The position numbers were made by a program, and so were the translations under genes. From positions 5,678 through 17,562 of the forward strand of contig PAHQ01000034.1 in NCBI GenBank assembly GCA_002705125.1: DNA of 11,885 nt, in the 5' to 3' direction. This DNA comes from Verrucomicrobiales bacterium (GTDB lineage Bacteria > Verrucomicrobiota > Verrucomicrobiia > Verrucomicrobiales > DEV007). The notes beneath the pieces are model-generated. The model was not told the origin of the DNA. It was given only the letters and a program-made list of their open reading frames with translations, and ran no database searches. Every line of letters begins with the position of its first letter. The first letter of the stretch is position 1. Shown here piece after piece: positions 1 through 6,711 of the stretch.

Positions 1-1620
1 GGAGACGAATGGAAGCCTGACGCTCAATTTCACTTGATCAAAATTTACTACCAGAAGAAGGATTTCCAAAAGGTAATTGACACATATTCTAAAGGGGCAT
101 TTTCAATGTCTGATGAAATTAGACCTAAGATGCTCTTAATGGTTGGTAATTCATTTCGTCAAATGGATAGACATCAAGATGCAATTAGCGTCTATATACT
201 TTTGAGAGAACATTATCCGAGCAGTAAAGAAGCCAGCGAATCTGAGTACAGAAAGCTACTATCCTTATTTAACCTTGGTAATAGAAGCTTACCAAGATAC
301 GTGGATCGATTTTTAGAATGGCAACGCCCCCGAGACCCTGATCATAAAAATATTGATATGGCAATCCTCATAAAGGCTGAACATTTTTTTGAAAGGGAAG
401 ATTTCATGAGCTCTGGAAAAGCATATGATGAAATAAGACTATCGAATGTCCCTAAGGAATTGGCTTCATCTTTACTTTATAAAAAGGCGTGGTCTCATTC
501 AGAGAGTAAAAATGCAACGAAGGCAATTACAACATTCACTGAATTTGTTCGTTCTTACCCTGAAGATGAAAGAGTCTCAAACGCGCTAGCCAAAAGAGCA
601 CTAAATTATAAATCTATTGAAGACTATACGTCAGCACTATCTGACCTTAAGACCATCATAGAAAAATTCCAAGAAACAGAATCTGCTGAACTCGCTTACC
701 AGCAAATTGCACTTATTGAAGGACAAAGACAAAACTACCCAGCTTTAATTTCAAGCTATGAAAAACTTCTTGAAGAATACCCTGATAGTAAAGCTTCAGC
801 AGAGGCTTATTTTTGGATTGGTTGGGGGCAATTTGAATTGAAGAAATTCAAAGAATCTTCAAATTCCCTAAGAAAGGCTAGAAAATTGGACAAAGGATCA
901 TACCATGAACGCGCCACACTACGAATAATCCTTGCTGAATATTCGCAGCAAAGAGTAGAAGCTGTCCGAACAGAACTTGAGTCGCTAAGACAGAGTGTAA
1001 ATAAAATAATAATACCACCTCAAATTTATCTTTGGTTAGGAGTTAACCTCTTTGATAGTAATAATTATTCTGAATCTTCATACTACTTGAGTCTTGCATG
1101 CAATCCAAAAGACCCTGAAAGCACTCAGGCAGTAGTATGGCGATATCTAGGCCAGGCGAGGTTATTTACCGGAGAATACAAAAAATCCATAGAAGCTTTT
1201 GACTTTTATCTCAACACTCCGCAACCCTCTAATAACAAGGCCAGAGTTCTCCATGATAAATCCACGGCAATGCTTGCATTAAAAGAGTTTAATAAAGCCG
1301 AAAAAATTGTCGAAAGCGCTTTATCACTTCAACCTCAAAGCCGAATCTATGGTATGCTTTGTTTAGTTTGGGGAGAAATTGCACTACAACAGGAAAAGTA
1401 CGAAGAAGCCATTAAAAGACTAATTAAACCAACCTATGCAATCGAGGACGCTGATATAACACCGACAGCGCTTTTAAAAAGCTCTTTTGCACATGATAAA
1501 ATTGGAGAGTCCGATAAGGCTGAAGAACTATTGTCAAAACTAAAATCGAAGTATCCAAATTTCAAAGCAGAAACAATCATTCCTGGAACAAAAGATTCTA
1601 CCAGTGAGGCCGCTAATTAA
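1..1620 (+). CDS. TPR-repeat protein, 5'-truncated by window edge
   Basis: The frame is open from base 1, so the gene begins upstream of the window; a TTG at 34 is inside the gene rather than its start. The visible 539 residues are almost entirely helical tetratricopeptide-like repeats. Typical TPR signatures recur, for example YYQKKDFQKVIDTYSKG near the start, AYFWIGWGQFELKKFKESS in the middle and LVWGEIALQQEKYEEAIKRL near the end. No catalytic motif is seen. TPR arrays are protein-interaction scaffolds; in Gram-negatives such long arrays are often periplasmic or outer-membrane associated (BamD/YbgF-like), but the N-terminus that would show a signal peptide is missing. The C-terminus is a short hydrophilic Ser/Thr/Ala tail ending in TAA. 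The next gene starts 9 nt downstream, so the two are probably co-transcribed. The fold is secure; the specific function is unknown. Confidence 0.85.
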   Translation, partial: GDEWKPDAQFHLIKIYYQKKDFQKVIDTYSKGAFSMSDEIRPKMLLMVGNSFRQMDRHQDAISVYILLREHYPSSKEASESEYRKLLSLFNLGNRSLPRYVDRFLEWQRPRDPDHKNIDMAILIKAEHFFEREDFMSSGKAYDEIRLSNVPKELASSLLYKKAWSHSESKNATKAITTFTEFVRSYPEDERVSNALAKRALNYKSIEDYTSALSDLKTIIEKFQETESAELAYQQIALIEGQRQNYPALISSYEKLLEEYPDSKASAEAYFWIGWGQFELKKFKESSNSLRKARKLDKGSYHERATLRIILAEYSQQRVEAVRTELESLRQSVNKIIIPPQIYLWLGVNLFDSNNYSESSYYLSLACNPKDPESTQAVVWRYLGQARLFTGEYKKSIEAFDFYLNTPQPSNNKARVLHDKSTAMLALKEFNKAEKIVESALSLQPQSRIYGMLCLVWGEIALQQEKYEEAIKRLIKPTYAIEDADITPTALLKSSFAHDKIGESDKAEELLSKLKSKYPNFKAETIIPGTKDSTSEAAN

Positions 1621-1629
1621 ATTTCTAAA

Positions 1630-2361
1630 ATGACCAAGAAAAAAGAAGAAGAAAACCCTCTACTAAATATTTTTGTCAATGTGCTTCTGCCCATAGTCGC
1701 CCTAAGTCAATTAAGTAAGAGCGAAGGAAAATTTTGGCATCTCGGTCCCGAATATGGAATGACTGTAGCCGTAGCTTTTCCATTTTTTTATGGGTTGTTG
1801 TTCTTTTTCAAAAATAAGAAATTTAATTTTTATTCAATTCTCGGAATAATAAGTGTTCTTCTTACAGGCTTCATTACTATTCATGTGTGGAATGAGGATG
1901 GCAGTGTAAAAGACAACGCAGATTTACTTTTTGCAATCAAGGAGGCAGCCGTACCTCTTATGCTAGGCGCCGCAATGCTTTACTCACACAAAACTAAAAA
2001 ACCCCTGATTGATGTATTCTTCCTTAATCCTGATATTTTTGATATCGCTAGAATTGAAGGAGTAGCTAAAGAAAAGGGAACGTTCAAAGATTACCTAGCC
2101 TTTAGACTAAAGCTGACATGGATGTTCGCAGGTAGTTTTCTACTAAGCTCAGTGATGAATTTTTTCTTGGCAATGTACCTTCTAGATGGAGCCAATGATA
2201 AAGAGAGTTATAATTTAGGAGTAAGTAAAGTTATGGGCATCGGATACCTAGTCATAGGAATACCACTAATGATAATAATGGTTGCCTGCCTATTCTACTT
2301 GATGAAAACAATCTCAAGATTAACTGGCTTGACGCGAGAAGAATTTATGGTACCAAGATAA
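1630..2361 (+). CDS. VC0807-like six-helix inner-membrane protein
   Basis: The 243-residue protein has about six hydrophobic segments, at roughly residues 11-28, 42-60, 67-87, 98-118, 162-185 and 202-226, with a Lys/Glu-rich cytoplasmic N-terminus. The ENPLLNIFVNVLLP opening, the LGPEYG..VAFPFFYGL stretch, the 'FNFYSILGIISVLLTG' segment and FAIKEAAVPLMLG resemble the VC0807-family membrane proteins, sometimes loosely annotated as septation-protein-A (IspZ)-like. That assignment is from memory of motif patterns. The family has no firmly established function, and I see no transporter or enzyme signature. It starts with ATG 9 nt after the TPR gene and has no obvious Shine-Dalgarno, which suggests translational coupling. 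It ends convergently, 17 bp from the stop of the minus-strand cluster. Confidence 0.75.
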   Translation: MTKKKEEENPLLNIFVNVLLPIVALSQLSKSEGKFWHLGPEYGMTVAVAFPFFYGLLFFFKNKKFNFYSILGIISVLLTGFITIHVWNEDGSVKDNADLLFAIKEAAVPLMLGAAMLYSHKTKKPLIDVFFLNPDIFDIARIEGVAKEKGTFKDYLAFRLKLTWMFAGSFLLSSVMNFFLAMYLLDGANDKESYNLGVSKVMGIGYLVIGIPLMIIMVACLFYLMKTISRLTGLTREEFMVPR

Positions 2362-2369
2362 AGGGGCAA

Positions 2370-2391
2370 ATAAAGGGTTTATCTTTTTCTT
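2370..2391 (+). terminator. Possible weak intrinsic terminator between convergent genes
   Basis: An ATAAA-GGG-TTTAT hairpin (2370-2382) is followed by CTTTTTCTT, lying between the convergent stops at 2361 and 2379. The stem is only five A-T pairs, so the hairpin is weak; position and the T-rich tail are the main support. It overlaps the last codons of the minus-strand gene. Confidence 0.3.
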
Positions 2392-2612
2392 ATATAAGCA
2401 AGCAATACTAAAGCACCTAAGGCGGCGCCTGCCATGGGGGCTATATCGCGGAAGAATCTCATTAAGGAGTCAATTAAAAAACCTCCAGCCAATCCACCAA
2501 TTGCTCCAAAGATTAAAAACTTAATAATGCTGGGCACATTCTTGCTCATTGCCCAGGCTAACAACCAGCCTGTAGCAGAGCCGATAATTGCATAAATGAT
2601 AAATTTTTCCAC
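2379..2612 (-). CDS. GlsB/YeaQ/YmgE-like small membrane protein
   Basis: The 77-residue protein has three hydrophobic stretches. The glycine-rich GAIGGLAGGFLIDSL segment and the C-terminal GAALGALVLLAYIRKR end resemble the GlsB/YeaQ/YmgE ('transglycosylase-associated') family of small inner-membrane proteins. The family is small and stress-associated in some bacteria; its biochemical role is not settled and transglycosylase activity is not shown. I chose the GTG start at 2612 because a strong Shine-Dalgarno (AAAGGAG at 2618-2624) sits 5 nt upstream; the frame is open further upstream to the preceding gene's stop, but no start there has a comparable site. It is the last gene of the minus-strand cluster, 48 bp after the glycosyltransferase stop. 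Remarkably, it is in the same frame as that glycosyltransferase, with only the UGA stop between them. Confidence 0.7.
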   Translation of the reverse strand: MEKFIIYAIIGSATGWLLAWAMSKNVPSIIKFLIFGAIGGLAGGFLIDSLMRFFRDIAPMAGAALGALVLLAYIRKR

Positions 2613-2617
2613 AGAGT

Positions 2618-2624
2618 CTCCTTT
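2618..2624 (-). promoter_or_regulatory. Strong Shine-Dalgarno AAAGGAG for the GTG start at 2612
   Basis: On the minus strand AAAGGAG is followed by a 5-nt spacer and GTG. It decides the start of the small membrane protein and is the only strong SD I see in the window. Confidence 0.7.
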
Positions 2625-2660
2625 ATTAAATTTTACACTACTAGCATACAATTGTCCGAT

Positions 2661-3374
2661 TCACGCGCCACTGGTTTTATCATCATAATATAATTTTACT
2701 AATTTATCGGGGCTAACTCCCAACCGATAAAGAAAAATTAGCCCAATATTTTTTATTTTTCTTTTAAACTTTCCATCAATGGAAAATTTTCTACTGGAAC
2801 TTTTTATCGCTGGCGTAATTACACTAACATTACCGTAATCTCTTAGCCTAGAGGAAAAGTTAACATCTTCCATCAAAGGAAGGTCACCAAACCCTCCCAT
2901 CTCAGTAAAAACAGATCTTAAAACAAAAATACTCTGATCCCCATAAAGAGTTCCAATATGCGTAGTGTATAATCTATGCAACCAAGAAAAGACTTTCAGT
3001 GATGGATAGAGCTCACCAATGTCTTTCAAAAAAGCTCCACCGATTATAGATTCTTGCGTCCTAAATAAATTCATTAATGAATTATAATGATCCTGACTGA
3101 AATCAGTATCCGCATGATGGAAAAGAAGAATCTTTGACCCAGCCAATTCTGCTCCAGCGTCCAACTGGTTTCCTCTAGATGGTGAACTTACCTTGATAAA
3201 TTTAGCATTATAATTAATGCATATTTCTTTAATCATTGATGGCTTCTTTGAAGCATCACAAACGATAATCTCTGGCTTTGGATATAATTTAGATATCTTA
3301 CTTAGAGTAATTAAAAGATGCTTATAATCATCTCTACAGGGAATTATAATACTGACGGACAGGGAATCACCCAT
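2661..3374 (-). CDS. Family 2 glycosyltransferase, TIGR04283 type
   Basis: This 237-residue GT-A fold enzyme should transfer a sugar from a nucleotide-sugar donor in the cytoplasm or at the inner membrane face; donor and acceptor cannot be read from sequence. Visible motifs in order are the N-terminal strand VSIIIPCRDD (7-16), the EIIVCDAS strand (35-42), SRGNQLDAGAELA (66-78), the metal-binding LLFHHADT (83-90, a DxD-like element), GTLYGDQSIFV (141-151), GGFGDLPLMEDV (160-171) and a basic C-terminal half ending with YRLGVSPDKL. The YGDQ, LMEDV and RLGVSP motifs are characteristic of the TIGR04283 subfamily ('transferase 2, rSAM/selenodomain-associated'). Length is normal for that family and no transmembrane segment is visible. 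The ATG lies 6 bp after the lipid kinase stop, without a clear SD, so coupling is likely. Co-occurrence with a lipid kinase suggests a lipid or envelope glycoconjugate as acceptor; this is inference. Confidence 0.88.
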   Translation of the reverse strand: MGDSLSVSIIIPCRDDYKHLLITLSKISKLYPKPEIIVCDASKKPSMIKEICINYNAKFIKVSSPSRGNQLDAGAELAGSKILLFHHADTDFSQDHYNSLMNLFRTQESIIGGAFLKDIGELYPSLKVFSWLHRLYTTHIGTLYGDQSIFVLRSVFTEMGGFGDLPLMEDVNFSSRLRDYGNVSVITPAIKSSSRKFSIDGKFKRKIKNIGLIFLYRLGVSPDKLVKLYYDDKTSGA

Positions 3375-3380
3375 TCTAAA

Positions 3381-4244
3381 TTAAGGTGAAAACACTGAAA
3401 CTCTTTCACCAGAATGCTTAAAAGAAATCGGGGTCATTCCGGCCAACTCACCATCAACTTCAATCGGAACTGGAGATTCACTTTTCACATGAATCTCTTT
3501 ACTTTGAAAATATTTTATACCTTTAGCTTTATCACCCAATCCTAAAGCTATACTGGATACATATTTTATTATTTCTGTGGGACTCTGTTTATCAAAAACC
3601 ATGACATCTAGTAACCCATCATCATTCTTAGCGTTAGAAAACACTTTTAATGCGGGTCCGTACAATGCCCCATTACCTATTAAAACAAACGCACCCTCAA
3701 CGGAACCCCCATCACAGGACTCTACTTTAATTCGAGGAGCTTCCTGAGATGCGACATTGAAAGCTGATAATAAGTAACTAAATCTTCCAAACTTTTTTTT
3801 GTTTTCCCAACTCGTCTCTTTAATTATCTTTGCATCAAAACCAACTCCTGCCACCTGAACAAATATAGAATCTCCGGCCTTAAAAATATCAATTTTTTTT
3901 GTTTTACCTTTTTCAATTACATTCCAACAATCCTTAATGTTGTTTAACGGCAAACCCATCTCACGCGCAAACAGGTTCATTGTCCCAGTAGGAAAAACCC
4001 CTAAATTTATTTCTGTTCCAAGAATAGAATCAATGACTGCATTAATTGTCCCATCACCGCCTGCGACACAAATATTTTCTATCCCGTCCTTTACATAACC
4101 TTCCACTAATTCCTTGAGATGATCGAAACTCTTAGTCTCTATCAATTCAATATTTGTTGAAACTTTCCTGATTTCATCAGCTAGCTGACTCCCTTTATTT
4201 GCGTGAGCTGAAGGATTAAAAATAAGGGGGATTTTTTTTACCAT
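3381..4244 (-). CDS. YegS/DagK-type lipid (diacylglycerol) kinase
   Basis: This 287-residue protein belongs to the diacylglycerol/sphingosine kinase superfamily, which phosphorylates lipid hydroxyls with ATP at the inner membrane. Evidence in order: an N-terminal IPLIFNPSAHANKGS strand-loop (residues 5-19), the nucleotide-binding GGDGTINAV (62-70), VFPTGTMNLFAREMGLP (83-99), QVAGVGFDA (130-138), GNGALYGPALKVF, DGLLDVMVF and the C-terminal VDGE close to residue 265. All family landmarks are present and the length is normal. I chose the ATG at 4244 because MVKKIPLIFNP matches the usual family start and a weak AAGAG lies upstream; an ATG at 4292 would add 16 unconserved residues and overlap the previous gene by 31 bp. 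It lies 17 bp after the short upstream gene and 6 bp before the glycosyltransferase. The substrate (diacylglycerol, phosphatidylglycerol or another lipid) is not determinable here. Confidence 0.9.
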   Translation of the reverse strand: MVKKIPLIFNPSAHANKGSQLADEIRKVSTNIELIETKSFDHLKELVEGYVKDGIENICVAGGDGTINAVIDSILGTEINLGVFPTGTMNLFAREMGLPLNNIKDCWNVIEKGKTKKIDIFKAGDSIFVQVAGVGFDAKIIKETSWENKKKFGRFSYLLSAFNVASQEAPRIKVESCDGGSVEGAFVLIGNGALYGPALKVFSNAKNDDGLLDVMVFDKQSPTEIIKYVSSIALGLGDKAKGIKYFQSKEIHVKSESPVPIEVDGELAGMTPISFKHSGERVSVFSP

Positions 4245-4261
4245 TTTATTACAGCTCTTAA

Positions 4262-4561
4262 TCAAAGGTTGGATTCCACTAATAAAATCCACTCATCTGT
4301 CAACTCTTCGGGTGATATTGGTTCTCGTCCTGCTCTATTATACCAATAGGCAGCATTTCCTAGGTCCCCTTCTATTACATGCAGATGCGCATGGATCCAG
4401 GATCCCATTTGACTAGCAATGTCACTAATAATGTCGTGGGCCTTATCCCAGTTTCCTTTTTTTGTATACCAAAGGGCTACTAACTCTAATGAATAGTCAG
4501 TAGGAGGGAGGTCATCTTCCTCAACTGACTCGAGAATGTCATTTAGAGAATACTTACCCAT
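4262..4561 (-). CDS. Short conserved protein of unknown function, TPR-like
   Basis: The 99-residue soluble acidic protein has no signal peptide. Its central pattern LVALWYTKKGNWDKAHDII, then WIHAHLHVIEGDLGNAAYWYNRAGR, reads as two helix-turn-helix units of TPR/SEL1 character. I recall short proteins with the 'EGDLxNAxYWYxRAGR' pattern in Planctomycetes, Verrucomicrobia and Bacteroidetes, but no function is known to me. It starts at ATG 4561 without a clear Shine-Dalgarno and is the first gene of the minus-strand cluster, divergent from the polyprenyl synthase. It ends in TGA, which argues against a genome-wide reassignment of UGA. A role as a small adaptor is possible but unsupported. Confidence 0.75.
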   Translation of the reverse strand: MGKYSLNDILESVEEDDLPPTDYSLELVALWYTKKGNWDKAHDIISDIASQMGSWIHAHLHVIEGDLGNAAYWYNRAGREPISPEELTDEWILLVESNL

Positions 4562-4637
4562 AAAAACAATAATTCTTTAATGTTCCATCTATTACAATAG
4601 AAATTTTATGCCCAATCCAGGTTGTAATTTCTGACGT

Positions 4638-4643
4638 TATAAT
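4638..4643 (+). promoter_or_regulatory. Candidate -10 box TATAAT for the polyprenyl synthase-lpxA unit
   Basis: A perfect TATAAT lies in the 141-bp divergent spacer 4562-4702, about 60 bp upstream of the GTG start. No good -35 hexamer is found at 16-18 bp, and there is no extended -10 TG. The spacer is AT-rich, so a chance match is possible. I see no convincing promoter for the opposite strand in the same spacer. Confidence 0.4.
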
Positions 4644-4654
4644 CATTAATATCC

Positions 4655-4683
4655 GGAATTTTACGTTTTTAACACGAAAATCC
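4655..4683 (+). other. Bulged hairpin in the leader of the polyprenyl synthase gene
   Basis: GGA, TTTT and CGT (4655-4657, 4659-4662, 4664-4666) pair with ACG, AAAA and TCC (4674-4683) around a 7-nt loop. This gives a ten-pair stem with two single-A bulges on the 5' arm. It ends 19 nt before the GTG start, downstream of the candidate -10. It could shape translation initiation or be chance in AT-rich DNA. Confidence 0.35.
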
Positions 4684-4702
4684 TTGCGAAATATCCTACA
4701 AA

Positions 4703-5752
4703 GTGAATCCTCAAGTCAATAATTTGAATACAACGAATCAGACATCTCTAACCACAAACAATGATCAAGTTCCCAAGGACCTTGGATTCCCTTTTGAGTT
4801 GGCTTCAGAGCACCTCGTTAAGGTAGATGAATTTATAAGCGATCAAGCGAAAACCTTTGATCCTAACGTTGAAGGTTATGTGAATTATGTTTGCGAAATT
4901 GGTGGCAAAAGAATTAGACCGGCACTTGCTATAATAACGGGCGGTTCGTTAGGTGAAATCAATGATAACCATATTAAAATTGGTGCTATCATTGAATTAG
5001 TTCATTTAGCAACATTAATCCATGACGACATAATGGATGAAGCAACAATCAGAAGAGAGATGCCAACAGCAAGCGCAAAATGGGGGCCATCACTCAGTGT
5101 CTTATTAGGTGATTGCTTATTTGCAAGAGCACTTGAATTGGCGGCAACTTTCGACGATCCCGCCATATGTAGAGCTGTAGCCGATGCAGCATCCGCAGTT
5201 TGCCAAGGTGAAATAATACAGACACAACGAAGATTTGACCTAACTCTAACCAAAGAAGAGTACTTCAACATAATTGAATTAAAAACAGGAGCTCTATTCG
5301 CGGTTGCCTCTCAATTAGGAGCAAAGCTGTCCGGTGCCCCAGATAATACTCAGAATCAGTTAAGAGAATTTGGATTGAAGATTGGTACTGCTTACCAAAT
5401 TTATGATGATTGTATTGACTTAGTTGGACAAGAAATAAACGCCGGAAAGACATTAGGCACTGACCTAGAGAAAGGAAAGTTAACTCTCCCATTACTGAAT
5501 CTAATTTCTTCTGGAAGTGATACACAGAAGGAGAAATTGAATGAGATGATACTGCTTAAAGAACCAATAGACACTAACGTTCTTGCAGGCATAGCAGATT
5601 ACGATGGAGCCATAGAAAGAGCACTAATAACTGGAACATCACTAATCAATGATTCTAGAGATTTATTAATCCCCCTAGACAATTCCCCATACAAATCAGC
5701 CCTAATCCAAATAACAAACTACTTGGAAAAATTATTCTCGGACTGTCATTAG
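4703..5752 (+). CDS. Long-chain trans-polyprenyl diphosphate synthase (IspB-like)
   Basis: This enzyme elongates an allylic diphosphate with isopentenyl diphosphate units to make a long isoprenoid chain, typically the quinone side chain. The 349-residue protein shows GGKRIRP (67-73), the first aspartate-rich motif HDDIMDEATIRR (107-118), LGDCLFARA (135-143), KTGALFA and the second motif YDDCIDLVG (234-242), followed by GKTLGTDLEKGKLTLPL. All catalytic Asp residues are present. The residue five before the first Asp is Ala103; a small residue there normally goes with long-chain products, unlike farnesyl synthases with a bulky aromatic, so a quinone-type synthase is the likely role. About 25 low-complexity Asn/Thr residues precede the conserved part. 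No ATG is available before the conserved region; GTG 4703 is the only reasonable start and has no clear SD. It is followed 28 bp later by lpxA. Confidence 0.9.
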   Translation: MNPQVNNLNTTNQTSLTTNNDQVPKDLGFPFELASEHLVKVDEFISDQAKTFDPNVEGYVNYVCEIGGKRIRPALAIITGGSLGEINDNHIKIGAIIELVHLATLIHDDIMDEATIRREMPTASAKWGPSLSVLLGDCLFARALELAATFDDPAICRAVADAASAVCQGEIIQTQRRFDLTLTKEEYFNIIELKTGALFAVASQLGAKLSGAPDNTQNQLREFGLKIGTAYQIYDDCIDLVGQEINAGKTLGTDLEKGKLTLPLLNLISSGSDTQKEKLNEMILLKEPIDTNVLAGIADYDGAIERALITGTSLINDSRDLLIPLDNSPYKSALIQITNYLEKLFSDCH

Positions 5753-5780
5753 TGATGCTTTTTTGCATCAAAATTTGGGA

Positions 5781-6563
5781 ATGATTCACACCACTGCCAT
5801 CATTGACCCTAGCTCAGAAATTGACCCCTCAACTGAGATTGGCGCCTATGTTATAATTGGTCCTCGCGTAAAAATTGGTTCTAACTGCTCGGTTGAGCCG
5901 CACGCTCAGATCTGCAGCTCAGTTAGTATTGGAGATAATAATTCTATTGGGAGAGGGGCCATTATAGGAGCTGACCCTCAAGATCTATCATTTAAGAAAT
6001 CGACACCAAGCAAAGTTATCATCGGTAACGGAAATACGATTCGAGAATTGGTTACAATTCACCGAAGCATAATAGATGGAGGAGCAACATTAATCGGAGA
6101 TAATAATCTTCTAATGACTGGTTGTCATTTAGGCCATGACGTAAGTTTAAATAATCATAACGTAGTCGCTAACGCGTGCCTATTAGGAGGACATGTCAGT
6201 GTAGGTGATAGGGTTTTTCTAGGAGGTGGCGCTGTTTTCCATCAATTTGTTAAAATTGGCAATATTGCAATGGTTCAAGGTAATTCGACCATCACTCAAG
6301 ACGTGCCTCCGTACTGTACTGCTCATGGAAGAAACTGTCTTTCTGGGATAAACATTATAGGCCTCCAACGTTCAGCAATTGATGAGACTTTAATAAAAGA
6401 AATCAAAAGACTTTATAAATGCCTTTTCAAATCTGATGAACCATTTTCAAAAGTAATTGAAACATTGAATCAAAGAGAATTCCCAGAGAGCATTGCTATA
6501 CTGCTAAAAGCACTCAATAATCCAAGTAGAAAGGGAATTTGTCATCCTTCCAAAAATAGGTAA
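5781..6563 (+). CDS. lpxA: Acyl-ACP--UDP-N-acetylglucosamine O-acyltransferase LpxA
   Basis: LpxA catalyses the first step of lipid A synthesis, transferring a 3-hydroxyacyl chain from acyl-ACP to the 3-OH of UDP-GlcNAc in the cytoplasm. The 260-residue length matches the family (E. coli 262). The N-terminal two thirds are left-handed beta-helix hexapeptide repeats beginning IHTTAIIDPSSEIDPSTEIG. The catalytic histidine region is GCHLGHD (114-120), with His119 aligning with E. coli His125, followed by GGHVSVGDRVFLGG, HQFVKIG and the conserved DVPPY (174-178). The C-terminal helical part starts around GLQRSAIDE (194-202). I chose ATG 5781 because MIHTTAIIDP is the standard LpxA start; a TTG 18 bp earlier adds six atypical residues. 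The GGGA next to the ATG is too close to be a proper SD. It is probably co-transcribed with the polyprenyl synthase; a 148-bp gap precedes lptD. Confidence 0.95.
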   Translation: MIHTTAIIDPSSEIDPSTEIGAYVIIGPRVKIGSNCSVEPHAQICSSVSIGDNNSIGRGAIIGADPQDLSFKKSTPSKVIIGNGNTIRELVTIHRSIIDGGATLIGDNNLLMTGCHLGHDVSLNNHNVVANACLLGGHVSVGDRVFLGGGAVFHQFVKIGNIAMVQGNSTITQDVPPYCTAHGRNCLSGINIIGLQRSAIDETLIKEIKRLYKCLFKSDEPFSKVIETLNQREFPESIAILLKALNNPSRKGICHPSKNR

Positions 6564-6608
6564 ATAAGCTTATTCTTCACTTATAGGGGGAGTAATTTTC
6601 AAAAGTTT

Positions 6609-6620
6609 GTAAAATTTTAC
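6609..6620. promoter_or_regulatory. Perfect 12-bp palindrome GTAAAATTTTAC upstream of lptD
   Basis: The palindrome is located in the lpxA-lptD gap (6564-6711), about 90 bp before the lptD start. Perfect dyads of this kind can be operators, but AT-rich palindromes also arise by chance. No clear promoter pairs with it; a TTGGCA at 6627-6632 lacks a good -10 at the right distance. The rest of the gap shows nothing else I can support. Confidence 0.25.
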
Positions 6621-6711
6621 GTTAAATTGGCAAAAGTTTAGTCAATTTACATTGCTTAACTATTAAATTCGGCTAATTTTTAAAAAATTTAAGGCGTTCA
6701 ATCTTTTTTCT

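Noticed and set aside
4245..4292. Upstream ATG at 4292 for the lipid kinase
   Set aside because: It adds 16 atypical residues and overlaps the previous gene by 31 bp; ATG 4244 gives the usual family N-terminus.
5002..5592. Antisense open frames within the polyprenyl synthase gene
   Set aside because: They mirror the conserved coding strand and have no recognisable motifs or initiation signals; they are shadows of the real gene. The same applies to antisense frames in lptD and the DUF6807 gene.
5763..5780. TTG start for LpxA
   Set aside because: It adds six residues before the canonical MIHxTAIIDP start.
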